DNA from: Croceivirga radicis
GTDB lineage: Bacteria > Bacteroidota > Bacteroidia > Flavobacteriales > Flavobacteriaceae
NCBI RefSeq assembly: GCF_002072105.2
Contig: NZ_MTBC01000008.1
Location: forward strand, 123,438 to 187,437
Direction: 5' to 3'
DNA: 64,000 bases
Part shown: positions 49,245 to 57,741 of the stretch, in pieces
Position numbering within the stretch: the first letter of the stretch is position 1
Layout of the letters: every line of letters begins with the position of its first letter
The notes under the pieces: generated by a model
Database searches by the model: none
Told to the model about the DNA's origin: nothing
The model's input: the letters and a program-made list of their open reading frames with translations, nothing else
Position numbers and translations under genes: made by a program

Positions 49245-50933
49245 ATGAAAAATTTTATCAAACATATACCAATGGTCCTTCTAGCAGTATTAAGCTTTAC
49301 TGCTTGCGAAACGACCGACTTGGACTTACAAGTAAGTCCTAATGACCTGTCACCTACCGCAGGTGACCCAAACTTGCTTTTGAATTCAGTTCAACTTGCA
49401 TATATTACCAATCAGCAAACATTGGCTGATCGCGCAGCAGAGTTAACTCGTATTGACTATTTTGGAAACCGTAATTATTTTAATGGCTTACCTGGTAACA
49501 CACTAAACGGTGTTTGGTCAAGAACATACAGCTCTGGAGGTAATGGTGCTGGTGATTTTGTAAATGTTGGTATTTTAACCAACCTACAGGCATTAGAAAA
49601 CATTGATGCAGGAAGTGATATTGACTATAGCTTCCATGTTGCTGTTGCTAAAACACTATACGCCCATTCTTTGTTTCAATTAGTAGACTTTTTAGGAAGT
49701 GCCACCTACACTGAGGCAGGGCAACCTTTAGAATTTCCTGCTCCTAATTTAGACAGTGGAGAATCGGTTTATGATGCCGCTTTTGTACTTCTTAACGAAG
49801 CCGAATCTTTATTTAATGCAAATCCTGAAACACTTGGAGCTCAAGATTTCTTCTACTCTGGTGAATCAGAAAAATGGATTAAGCTTATCAATACCTTAAG
49901 ATTACGTTCTTATAAAAACACGGGTAATACTTCAGCTTTTAATGCTATTGTAGATGCAGGTAATTATATAATGGACTCGGAGGATGATTTTCAGATAAGC
50001 TATGGCACAAGTGAATTACAGCCAGATGATAGACATCCAGACTATGCTACTGATTATACAGCTTCCGGAGCTAACATTTATCAGTCTAACTGGATGATGG
50101 AAACAATGCTGGAAAATGAGGACCCTAGAATACGTTACTATTTCTACAGACAAGTTGATGGTACACCAGGCGCTTTGGATGTTGATGGAGACCCTGTTGA
50201 TGCAAATGAAGAAACACTTGCGTGTTCGTTTGTAACACCTCCACAACACTATATAGACGGTGGTTATACGTATTGTAGTGTAGATAATGGTTATTGGGGT
50301 AGATCTCATGGTAATGATGAAGGAACACCTCCGGATAACTTTACAAGAACAGCTGTTGGTGTATATCCTGCAGGAGGATTATTCGACGATAGTCGTTTTG
50401 AAGGAGTTGGCTTAGGACTTGGTGGCGGTGGCGCTGGTATTGAACCTATCATTTTAGCTTCATATGTAGATTTCTGGATTGGTGAAATGGCTACGACAGA
50501 TACAGACAAAGCTGAAGCTTTAAGAAGCGGTCTTGAAAAGTCCATTGCCAAAGTACAAACTTTTGGTTCTTTAGATGGTTCTGCAGACCTATCAATGGCA
50601 CCTACGGAAGAAGAAGTAGCGGATTATATTGATGATACCGTTGCAGATTTCTTAGCTGCAAGTGGAGATGATCAAGAAAACATTTTTGCAGAACAATACT
50701 TTACAACATTATTTGGTGGTGCAACAGAAGCCTACAATTACTATCGTAAGACAGGTTACCCAACCACTTTGTTGCCAAACTGGGAGCCAGATCCAGGAGC
50801 ATTCCCAAGAAGCTTCTTGCTACCTCAAAACGAGGTGTTGAACAACCCAAATTTGACACAAAAAGACAATTTGGAAGGGCAAGTATTTTGGGATACAAAT
50901 CCTGCAAGTCCAGCTTTCCCACCTGCTAATTAA
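49245..50933 (+). CDS. SusD/RagB-family nutrient-binding outer-membrane lipoprotein
   Basis: The partner lid of the SusC protein. The frame could open at a TTG (49239), but the ATG at 49245 (MKNFIKHIPMVLLAVLSFTA) gives a clean lipoprotein signal with lipobox TAC (Cys21). The mature 541 residues show the SusD N-terminal pattern (LDLQVSPNDLSPTAGDPNLL), TPR-like helices (AVAKTLYAHSLFQLVDFLG, AAFVLLNEAESLFNANP, KWIKLINTLRLRSYKN) and a C-terminal GFPTT-like YYRKTGYPTTLLPNWEPD segment. It is expected on the cell surface and cotranscribed with susC and the next lipoprotein (3-bp gap). Confidence 0.95.
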   Translation: MKNFIKHIPMVLLAVLSFTACETTDLDLQVSPNDLSPTAGDPNLLLNSVQLAYITNQQTLADRAAELTRIDYFGNRNYFNGLPGNTLNGVWSRTYSSGGNGAGDFVNVGILTNLQALENIDAGSDIDYSFHVAVAKTLYAHSLFQLVDFLGSATYTEAGQPLEFPAPNLDSGESVYDAAFVLLNEAESLFNANPETLGAQDFFYSGESEKWIKLINTLRLRSYKNTGNTSAFNAIVDAGNYIMDSEDDFQISYGTSELQPDDRHPDYATDYTASGANIYQSNWMMETMLENEDPRIRYYFYRQVDGTPGALDVDGDPVDANEETLACSFVTPPQHYIDGGYTYCSVDNGYWGRSHGNDEGTPPDNFTRTAVGVYPAGGLFDDSRFEGVGLGLGGGGAGIEPIILASYVDFWIGEMATTDTDKAEALRSGLEKSIAKVQTFGSLDGSADLSMAPTEEEVADYIDDTVADFLAASGDDQENIFAEQYFTTLFGGATEAYNYYRKTGYPTTLLPNWEPDPGAFPRSFLLPQNEVLNNPNLTQKDNLEGQVFWDTNPASPAFPPAN

Positions 50934-50936
50934 ATA

Positions 50937-51848
50937 ATGAAAAAAATGAAAAACTTTTTTATAAAAAACACCGGAATTTTAGCAGGCTTAGCGCTTTTAG
51001 TAGCTAGCTGTGCAGAAGGTGATAACGTTGTTGATGAAATTTTTGACAACGAAACACGTGGAGCCATATTAAGAACGGTGAATTTTGAAACGAACGAAAT
51101 TCCAATTGGCGCATCAGACTATACTTTTGAAGTAGATCTAGAAGTACAAGACCAACAAAATGGGACATTGGTAGATGCCATTGAGGTTTATTTAGGCTTT
51201 GTTGATAATACTTTTGAAGATACAGAGAATGAAACAGATAGAATTGTTAGAGAAGAAGTTTTATATGAGACTTTAAACGCTTCTACTTTCACTACTGGAG
51301 AATTTGGTTTACCAAGAACATCTTTCTCTGTTGCTTTACCAGCAATGCTTTCTGCTTTAAATTTAGAAGAAAGTGACATATTTGTAACTGGAGGAGATCA
51401 GTTAAGAGTTAGATTTGAATTAGTTTTAAACGATGGTCGTAGATATTCGTTTGCAGATAACTCTGGTACTTTAACTGGTTCTTTCTTTAGCTCTCCATTC
51501 TTGTACACTGCGGTAGTAGTATGCCCACCACTTGCACCAAGTGCTGGTACGTGGACTTTTGATTTGCAAGATTCTTACGGAGATGGTTGGAACGGTGCTT
51601 CTCTTGACGTAACTATAGATGGAGAAGTAACCAACATTACAATGGCAGACGGTAGTGAATCTACAGTAACTCTAGATGTTCCAGAAGGAGCTCAAGCAAT
51701 TTCTATCATTTTCAATTCAGGGGATTGGGATGAAGAAATTACGTATCAAGTTACTTCTTCTACAGGTACCACGATTTTGGACTTGGCTCCTGATCATACA
51801 GCAGGTGTAGAACTATTAGATTATTGCAATACAAGCTTAGACTTGTAA
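50937..51848 (+). CDS. Surface lipoprotein with DSYGDGWNG-type beta domain
   Basis: This 303-aa lipoprotein has lipobox VASC (Cys25); the ATG at 50946 (MKNFF) is an alternative start. The first part (about 40-195) is a beta-sandwich-like domain without a name that I know. The second (about 200-300) contains TWTFDLQDSYGDGWNGASLD, a motif of extracellular beta domains in Bacteroidota, followed by FNSGDWDEEITYQVTSSTG. Third in the SusC-SusD operon, it probably adds a ligand-binding module on the cell surface, in the position SusE/F-like proteins take in other loci. The ligand is unknown. Confidence 0.82.
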   Translation: MKKMKNFFIKNTGILAGLALLVASCAEGDNVVDEIFDNETRGAILRTVNFETNEIPIGASDYTFEVDLEVQDQQNGTLVDAIEVYLGFVDNTFEDTENETDRIVREEVLYETLNASTFTTGEFGLPRTSFSVALPAMLSALNLEESDIFVTGGDQLRVRFELVLNDGRRYSFADNSGTLTGSFFSSPFLYTAVVVCPPLAPSAGTWTFDLQDSYGDGWNGASLDVTIDGEVTNITMADGSESTVTLDVPEGAQAISIIFNSGDWDEEITYQVTSSTGTTILDLAPDHTAGVELLDYCNTSLDL

Positions 51849-51867
51849 CATTAGCATAACTTACTTT

Positions 51868-51896
51868 AAAAGCCCAGTTTTACTGGGCTTTTCTTA
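51868..51896 (+). terminator. Intrinsic terminator after the SusCD lipoprotein operon
   Basis: AAAAGCCCAG-type arm (51868-51877) pairs with CTGGGCTTTT-type arm (51883-51892), a 10-bp stem with a 5-nt loop, followed by a T-rich stretch. It lies 20 bp after the lipoprotein stop and separates that operon from the VCBS gene. Confidence 0.9.
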
Positions 51897-51939
51897 TTTT
51901 TACAGAGTTATAAACAAATTACCGCAAACCTCAATATTT

Positions 51940-54900
51940 GTGAAAAAATTAAATCCCCTTAGCTTTACAGTGTTATTATTGTTTGTTCTTAACGCTTGTA
52001 AGAAAGAACCCAAAAAAGACATTAATAATATAGAATCCGTACACAAACCCGTTTTTGAAAAAATAGCATCAGATCATAGCCAAATTACCTTTTCAAATTC
52101 CATCAAAGAAAACTTGGCAACCAATGAAAATCTGTTCAATTATGATTACTTCTATAATGGCGCTGGTGCTGGAGTAGAAGATTTAAATAACGATGGATTG
52201 TTAGATGTTTTCTTTATTGGCAACCAAGTAAACAATAAATTATACCTAAACCAAGGCGATTTCAAGTTTAAAGATATTTCAGAAAAAGCTAATATTAATC
52301 TTGGCAAAAATTGGTCCAACGGTATCACTTTCGTAGACATCAATGAGGATGGATGGATGGACATTTACGTCTCTCAAGGCGGCCCTTTCCCTAGAGATAA
52401 AAGGAAAAACCTATTATACATCAATCAAAAAGACAATACATTTTTAGAAGCCGCTGAATCCTATGGATTGGCAGATACAGGTATAAGCACACAATCTGTT
52501 TTTTTTGATGCCGATAACGATGGCGACTTAGACTGCTTAGTTATGAATGAAAGTGAACTATATGGAGTAGACCCCATTAATTTAAACAGAATAGTTAGTA
52601 AAGACCCAAAAACGCTTCATAGCAATAGTTCACATTTATACCTACAAGAAGCTGGAAAGTTTGTAGACGTAACTTTTAAAGCGGGAATAAACAGGGCAAT
52701 TTTTGGTTTAGGGGTAACAGTCTCTGACTTTAACACAGACGGGTGGTTGGACTTTTACATTGCAAGTGATTATTATTTACCTGATGCCCTATTTATAAAT
52801 AATCAAAATGGAACTTTTACTGATCGTATTAAAGAATATACCAATCAAATCTCATTTTATGGTATGGGCATGGATGTTGCCGACATTAACAATGACCAAT
52901 TACAGGACATATTTGTCCTGGACATGGCGGCAAACGATCATGTTCGTTCTAAAACCTTAATGGCTTCTATGAATACTAAGAGGTTTGACTACCTAACCAA
53001 AAAGGCAGGTTTTCACCATCAATACATGTACAACACCCTGCAGTTAAACCTTGGCAATAATTTATATAGTAATATTTCACATGCAACTAAAACCGCAAGT
53101 ACCGATTGGAGTTGGTCTGTTTTATTACAAGACTTTGATCATGACGAAGATAAAGACATCTATATAACCAATGGATATAGAAGGTACGCCTTAGATAATG
53201 ACTTACAACGAAAGGTTTTTGAAGCTAAACAGAAATACAGGAACAACATTCCGTTAGCAATAAAAAAACAATTGTATGAATCCATGCCCTCTGAAAAACT
53301 TCCAAACATTCTTTTCGAGAATAGAACCAAATTAGACTTTAAAGAATCTGCTGCTAAATGGGGCCTTGCAGATTTTTCATTCAGTAACGGTAGTACAATA
53401 GGTGATTTAGACAATGACGGTGATATGGACTTAATTGTGAACAATATGGATGAAGAGGCTTTTATCTATAAAAACACCACCATGGAAACTGGCTCTGGCA
53501 ACTATCTTAGAGTAAAACCATCCAATGAATTGGCAGATACCTATCCTACAATTACCATATCCTACAACAATAAGAAACAATTAATAGAAAACCGCCGGGT
53601 TAGAGGTTACCGTTCGGCACAAGAAAACGTTGCTCATTTTGGCATTGATACTATTACCACTATTGATTCATTAGTGGCCATATGGCCCAATGGAAGTAAA
53701 TTAATTAAAACAGCTATTCAAGCCAATCAAACCATTCTTTTAGAAGCTAAAGATATTTCTATCGATAATTCTAAAAGACTAACTTCAAAATATGTAAACA
53801 ACAAAGTAAATACAGGGGCATTAGGCTTAAACTTTAAACATCAAGAAAATACATATGATGATTTTGATACTGAAATCTTACTTCCCTACAAACAATCTAA
53901 TTTAGGCCCTTACGCAAATACCGCAGATGCAAACAATGATGGACTTGAAGATATCTTTATTGGTGGTGCATCTGGACAATCTGCACAAATTTTTATTCAA
54001 ACCAATGGCGGCAAATTTATTTTATCTCAGCAAAAGGCATTTGAAGAAGATAAATTGTATGAGGATATCCAATCCACATTTTTAGATATAGATTTAGATG
54101 GGGATTTAGATTTGTATGTTGTAAGTGGAGGAAATGAATTTTCCCCATATTCTTCATACTATGCGGATCGCATCTATTTAAATGATGGCAGGGGAAATTT
54201 CACTAAATCAAACCAACCTAATTTATTAAGTAATCCGGAGAGCGGAAAAGTTGTAAAGACAATCGACTTTGATTTAGATGGAGATTTGGACATCATTGTG
54301 GGCAATAGAATAAAACCACAAAATTATCCAATACCTGCCCCTTCCAAACTTTATGAAAATAGAAAAGGTATTTTGGTTGATGTAACCGAAACGCATAGTC
54401 CTGATTTATTAAATTTTGGTATTATCAATGATATCCTTGTCACCGATTTTGATAATGACAAACAAATGGATTTCATTGCTGTGGGAGAGTGGACTGAAAT
54501 TGGTTTTTTTAAAAATCAAAATGGGACATTTAAGCTTGCCAGCCCCTTGAGTAAAGAAGAAAACCCAAAAGGATGGTATTTTTCAATTACCGAAACAGAT
54601 GTTAACAATGATAACAAACCAGATTATATAGTTGGAAATATTGGTCATAACATTAAATTTTCTGCTAGCGAAACTAAACCGTTCAAGGTGTACACCAATG
54701 ATTTTGATGATAATGGAACTCCTGATATTGTTTTAAGTAAAAAATATAAAGGACAATATGTACCTGTTCGAGGCAGGGAATGTTCTTCTCAGCAAATGCC
54801 GTTTATAAAAGAAAAATTTGAGACCTACTCTGGTTTTGCTAATGCAAATTTAATAGACATTTATGGCGACAAACTAACAACCGCTTATGAAGCAACAGCC

Positions 54901-55281
54901 ACTACTTTCAACTCACTATTACTATTGAACACCAATAACGGTTTTAAAATCCAATCTTTACCCAAACTAGCCCAGCTACACCCAATATTGTCAACAGTTA
55001 ACATGGATTTGAACAAGGATGGTTTTGAAGATTTAATTATTGGAGGGAACATCTACGAAACAGAAGTAGAGACACCTAGATTAGATGCGGTTAGTGGACA
55101 AATTTTATTATCCAATGGTACAGATAATTACACCGTAGTACCACAGTCCCAAACAGGCCTCTATTTAAACGGAAATGTAAAGCAATTACATTCTTTTCAA
55201 CTTAAAGAAAAAAACTATCTGTTCAGTTTAAGAAACAATGATACTATTGAAGTATTTGCATTGGATTCCTTAATTCAATAA
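51940..55281 (+). CDS. VCBS/FG-GAP double beta-propeller lipoprotein with ASPIC/UnbV domain
   Basis: This 1113-aa protein starts with GTG at 51940 (no in-frame ATG upstream of the signal) and has a lipobox ending LNAC (Cys20). I count 14 calcium-binding-type loops of the form D-x-N/D-x-D-G-x-x-D: seven before and seven after a central ASPIC/UnbV-like segment (about 530-610; RRVRGYRSAQENVAHFGI, DSLVAIWPNGSKLIK). Examples are DLNNDGLLDVF, DADNDGDLDCL, DLDNDGDMDLI, DANNDGLEDIF, DFDLDGDLDII and DLNKDGFEDLI. Seven loops per half suggest two seven-bladed propellers. Surface display is inferred. Proteins of this type often accompany SusCD pairs; the terminator upstream gives it a separate transcript. 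Confidence 0.9.
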   Translation: MKKLNPLSFTVLLLFVLNACKKEPKKDINNIESVHKPVFEKIASDHSQITFSNSIKENLATNENLFNYDYFYNGAGAGVEDLNNDGLLDVFFIGNQVNNKLYLNQGDFKFKDISEKANINLGKNWSNGITFVDINEDGWMDIYVSQGGPFPRDKRKNLLYINQKDNTFLEAAESYGLADTGISTQSVFFDADNDGDLDCLVMNESELYGVDPINLNRIVSKDPKTLHSNSSHLYLQEAGKFVDVTFKAGINRAIFGLGVTVSDFNTDGWLDFYIASDYYLPDALFINNQNGTFTDRIKEYTNQISFYGMGMDVADINNDQLQDIFVLDMAANDHVRSKTLMASMNTKRFDYLTKKAGFHHQYMYNTLQLNLGNNLYSNISHATKTASTDWSWSVLLQDFDHDEDKDIYITNGYRRYALDNDLQRKVFEAKQKYRNNIPLAIKKQLYESMPSEKLPNILFENRTKLDFKESAAKWGLADFSFSNGSTIGDLDNDGDMDLIVNNMDEEAFIYKNTTMETGSGNYLRVKPSNELADTYPTITISYNNKKQLIENRRVRGYRSAQENVAHFGIDTITTIDSLVAIWPNGSKLIKTAIQANQTILLEAKDISIDNSKRLTSKYVNNKVNTGALGLNFKHQENTYDDFDTEILLPYKQSNLGPYANTADANNDGLEDIFIGGASGQSAQIFIQTNGGKFILSQQKAFEEDKLYEDIQSTFLDIDLDGDLDLYVVSGGNEFSPYSSYYADRIYLNDGRGNFTKSNQPNLLSNPESGKVVKTIDFDLDGDLDIIVGNRIKPQNYPIPAPSKLYENRKGILVDVTETHSPDLLNFGIINDILVTDFDNDKQMDFIAVGEWTEIGFFKNQNGTFKLASPLSKEENPKGWYFSITETDVNNDNKPDYIVGNIGHNIKFSASETKPFKVYTNDFDDNGTPDIVLSKKYKGQYVPVRGRECSSQQMPFIKEKFETYSGFANANLIDIYGDKLTTAYEATATTFNSLLLLNTNNGFKIQSLPKLAQLHPILSTVNMDLNKDGFEDLIIGGNIYETEVETPRLDAVSGQILLSNGTDNYTVVPQSQTGLYLNGNVKQLHSFQLKEKNYLFSLRNNDTIEVFALDSLIQ

Positions 55282-55393
55282 TTGTTAAAATCAGACTTTA
55301 GAAATTATTATATTCTATAAAATTTTAATTTTTACATCTTTGAATTTTAGCTAATTAAGTATTTTTTATAGCTTTAACCAAAACGACTCAATT

Positions 55394-56149
55394 ATGAAAT
55401 ATCTGTTTACTACATTATCCCTATTGGCGATGATAACAATTAAGGCACAAACAAGTGGGCAAATTGCTAATTATGGTTCCACTGCCACATCTGGGGCAGA
55501 TGCCAATGCACAATTAAATGCGGTTCTTGGCCCTATGCAAGAAGCCGAAGCAAAATTAACTTACAAAAAGGAAGAATTTCAAGGTTCACCCTATACCCAT
55601 GACCTATTTTTACCCACCAATTTATTTTATAAAAATGAAGACTTAGGCTTGATATTCTACAGGTATAACGCCTACAACGAAGAAATTGAAATAAAACGTC
55701 AAAACATTGAAGGTGAAGGTATCCAAGCTTTAGGTAGAGACAAACAAATATCTATAAGGGTTAATAATAAGCCCATGAGCTTTAAAACTTTTATTGATGA
55801 TAAAGGGCTTACTCAAAATGGATATTTGACAAAATTAGTTGATGGAAAATACTCAATATACAAGCGTGTAGATGTTAAATTCACAGAAGGACAAAAATCC
55901 CAGAACTCATTTGTACCAGCCATACCTGCTAGATTTTCAAAATTTACAGAATACTATCTCGAATTAGAAGGAAGAAATAAAATAGAAGCTGTTGATTTGA
56001 GTAATAGAAAATTAATTAAATTACTCCCCGATGAAGAAAAAGCCAAGTTTAAAGCTTATTTAAAAGAAAACAACATTAAGATAAGAAATGAAGAAGACCT
56101 AACGTCTATTGTTAACTTTCTTAATAATGAGTTCCACACTGCGAGTTAA
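55394..56149 (+). CDS. Exported protein of unknown function
   Basis: This 251-aa protein has a signal peptide (MKYLFTTLSLLAMITIKAQ). The mature part contains a Gly/Ala/Asn-rich start (YGSTATSGADANAQLNAVLG), a strand-rich middle (DLGLIFYRYNAYNEEIEIKR, QISIRVNNKPMSFKTFIDD) and a charged helical C-terminus (LPDEEKAKFKAYLKENNIKI). I recognise no named domain. A TTTG at 55339-55342 and TATTTTTT at 55360 (17-nt spacing) may be its promoter. Confidence 0.75.
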   Translation: MKYLFTTLSLLAMITIKAQTSGQIANYGSTATSGADANAQLNAVLGPMQEAEAKLTYKKEEFQGSPYTHDLFLPTNLFYKNEDLGLIFYRYNAYNEEIEIKRQNIEGEGIQALGRDKQISIRVNNKPMSFKTFIDDKGLTQNGYLTKLVDGKYSIYKRVDVKFTEGQKSQNSFVPAIPARFSKFTEYYLELEGRNKIEAVDLSNRKLIKLLPDEEKAKFKAYLKENNIKIRNEEDLTSIVNFLNNEFHTAS

Positions 56150-56180
56150 TATTTTTTATAACCAGCAACAATATTTAACA

Positions 56181-56188
56181 TACCTTTG
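56181..56188 (+). promoter_or_regulatory. Promoter -7 box abutting rlmB
   Basis: TACCTTTG matches TAnnTTTG exactly and ends only 6 nt before the rlmB ATG (56195), so transcription should start within about three bases of the start codon. No TTG is seen at 19-nt spacing. Confidence 0.5.
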
Positions 56189-56194
56189 CCCTCT

Positions 56195-56932
56195 ATGAAA
56201 AAAGAGGGCATTGTTTATGGTATTAGGTCGGTTATGGAAGCTATAGAAGCCGACCAAAGTATTAATAAGGTTTTTTTACAAAAAGGATTAAAAGGAGAAT
56301 TATTCTCAGAATTGGAAACCCTAATCCGCAAAAAAAACATTAGTGCTTCTTACGTGCCATGGGAAAAACTAAATAGAATTACCCAAAACAATCATCAAGG
56401 TGCCATAGCCCAAATAGCACCTGTAGACTTTCACGATTTCAATACCTTAATCGAACAAATACTAGAAGGAAAAGAAAGCCCTTTAATACTGCTGTTGGAT
56501 CAACTAACAGATGTTAGAAATTTTGGGGCTATTATACGAACGGCAGAATGTGTTGGTGTAGATGCAATTGTAGTACCCAAGAGTGGCTCTGCACCTATTA
56601 CCAGCGATACTGTAAAGACAAGTGCAGGTGCTGCTTTTACCGTTCCTATTGCTAAGGCAGACCATTTAAAAGATGCCATTTATTATTTACAAGCTTCTGG
56701 CTTTAAATTGGTAGCCGCAACCGAAAAAACAGACCATTCTATTTATGATGTAGATTTTACCGGTGCAACTGCAATTATAATGGGTGCAGAAGATAAAGGT
56801 ATTAGCGATTCCATTCTTAAATTAGCAGACCACAAAGCCAAATTACCCTTAATGGGACAAATAGAATCATTGAACGTTTCTGTGGCTTGCGGCGTATTCT
56901 TATATGAGGCCCTTAGACAACGCTTAGCTTAA
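56195..56932 (+). CDS. rlmB: 23S rRNA (guanosine-2'-O-)-methyltransferase, RlmB/TrmH family
   Basis: A SpoU-family SAM-dependent methyltransferase; RlmB modifies G2251 of the 23S rRNA P loop in E. coli. The ATG at 56195 (MKKEGIVYGI) is chosen over an upstream TTG that overlaps the promoter box. The protein has 245 aa: an N-terminal substrate-binding domain (GIVYGIRSVMEAIEADQSIN) and the knotted catalytic domain with motif 1 LLDQLTDVRNFGAIIRTAE, motif 2 AIIMGAEDKGIS and motif 3 LPLMGQIESLNVSVACGVFL. The stop codon interlocks with that of the convergent rhomboid gene (TTAA). Confidence 0.92.
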   Translation: MKKEGIVYGIRSVMEAIEADQSINKVFLQKGLKGELFSELETLIRKKNISASYVPWEKLNRITQNNHQGAIAQIAPVDFHDFNTLIEQILEGKESPLILLLDQLTDVRNFGAIIRTAECVGVDAIVVPKSGSAPITSDTVKTSAGAAFTVPIAKADHLKDAIYYLQASGFKLVAATEKTDHSIYDVDFTGATAIIMGAEDKGISDSILKLADHKAKLPLMGQIESLNVSVACGVFLYEALRQRLA

Positions 56933-57660
56933 TCCGTTTTTTCTTTATTAGGTTTGTATTCGTAGTTTACAGATATTTCATTTAGCGGTTCCTCTGGTAA
57001 CTTTTCTATAAAATTGCCGTTTTCATCAAAATGTTTCAAAAAAGGGTCGTCTTCTTCTTTGTAATCTGCCTTTTCCCATTCATATTTTTTGGTTTCCGGC
57101 GTCTTTACTTTAATAAGTTTCGCCAGTAGTAAACCCGTAATAAAACCAGATAAATGTCCTTCCCAAGAAATGCCTTCTTCTATTGGAAAAATATACCATA
57201 ATAGACTACCATAAATAAAAACAACGGCCAAAGATAGCGCTATCAACCTATAGTGTTTTTGAAATATTCCCTTGAAAAAAATAAAACTAGCAAATACATA
57301 AATTAAACCGCTTGCCCCAATATGGTAATTAGACCTGGCTATTATCCAAGTTAACAAGCCACTAAATAGCCATCCAAGTAGGACTATCCTCCATGCTTTC
57401 TGCCTGTAAAAGTAGAACAAGGCGGTTAAAAGAATGCCTAACGGCAAGGTATTGTTGTACAAGTGCTCTAGAGAACCATGGATTAACGGTGAAAACAATA
57501 CACCCTTTAAGCCGCTTAACGTTCTAGGTAACACGCCAAATTTATTTAGATTGATTCCTTGACTCACCTCTATCCAAAACACGAACCAAATAAGCAACAT
57601 GCCAAACAAAGGCGGAATTAATTGCCCTAAACTAAACTTAAAATAGTTTTCCTCTTTCAT
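56929..57660 (-). CDS. Rhomboid-family intramembrane serine protease
   Basis: Rhomboids cleave membrane proteins within the bilayer. The 243-aa protein has six hydrophobic helices, the family His-xxx-Asn loop (HGSLEHLYNNTLPL, His66 and Asn70), nucleophile Ser117 in HIGASGLIYVF, and general base His169 in GHLSGFITGL. The soluble C-terminal tail (about 185-243) is highly charged (TPETKKYEWEKADYKEEDDP) and cytoplasmic. All catalytic residues are present, so the enzyme should be active. Substrates are unknown. Confidence 0.93.
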   Translation of the reverse strand: MKEENYFKFSLGQLIPPLFGMLLIWFVFWIEVSQGINLNKFGVLPRTLSGLKGVLFSPLIHGSLEHLYNNTLPLGILLTALFYFYRQKAWRIVLLGWLFSGLLTWIIARSNYHIGASGLIYVFASFIFFKGIFQKHYRLIALSLAVVFIYGSLLWYIFPIEEGISWEGHLSGFITGLLLAKLIKVKTPETKKYEWEKADYKEEDDPFLKHFDENGNFIEKLPEEPLNEISVNYEYKPNKEKTD

Positions 57661-57707
57661 AGTATTGACGGTACAATAAGAAGTCCAACTTTAGGTTTAC
57701 TGCTAAA

Positions 57708-57737
57708 TTGTCATCCATCTAAATTATTCTAATTTTG
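57708..57737 (+). promoter_or_regulatory. Promoter of rarA, predicted leaderless
   Basis: TTG (57708-57710), a 19-nt spacer and TAATTTTG (57730-57737) match the Bacteroidota promoter. The rarA ATG begins at 57742, only four bases after the box, so the expected transcription start coincides with the start codon. Confidence 0.7.
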
Positions 57738-57741
57738 CAAT

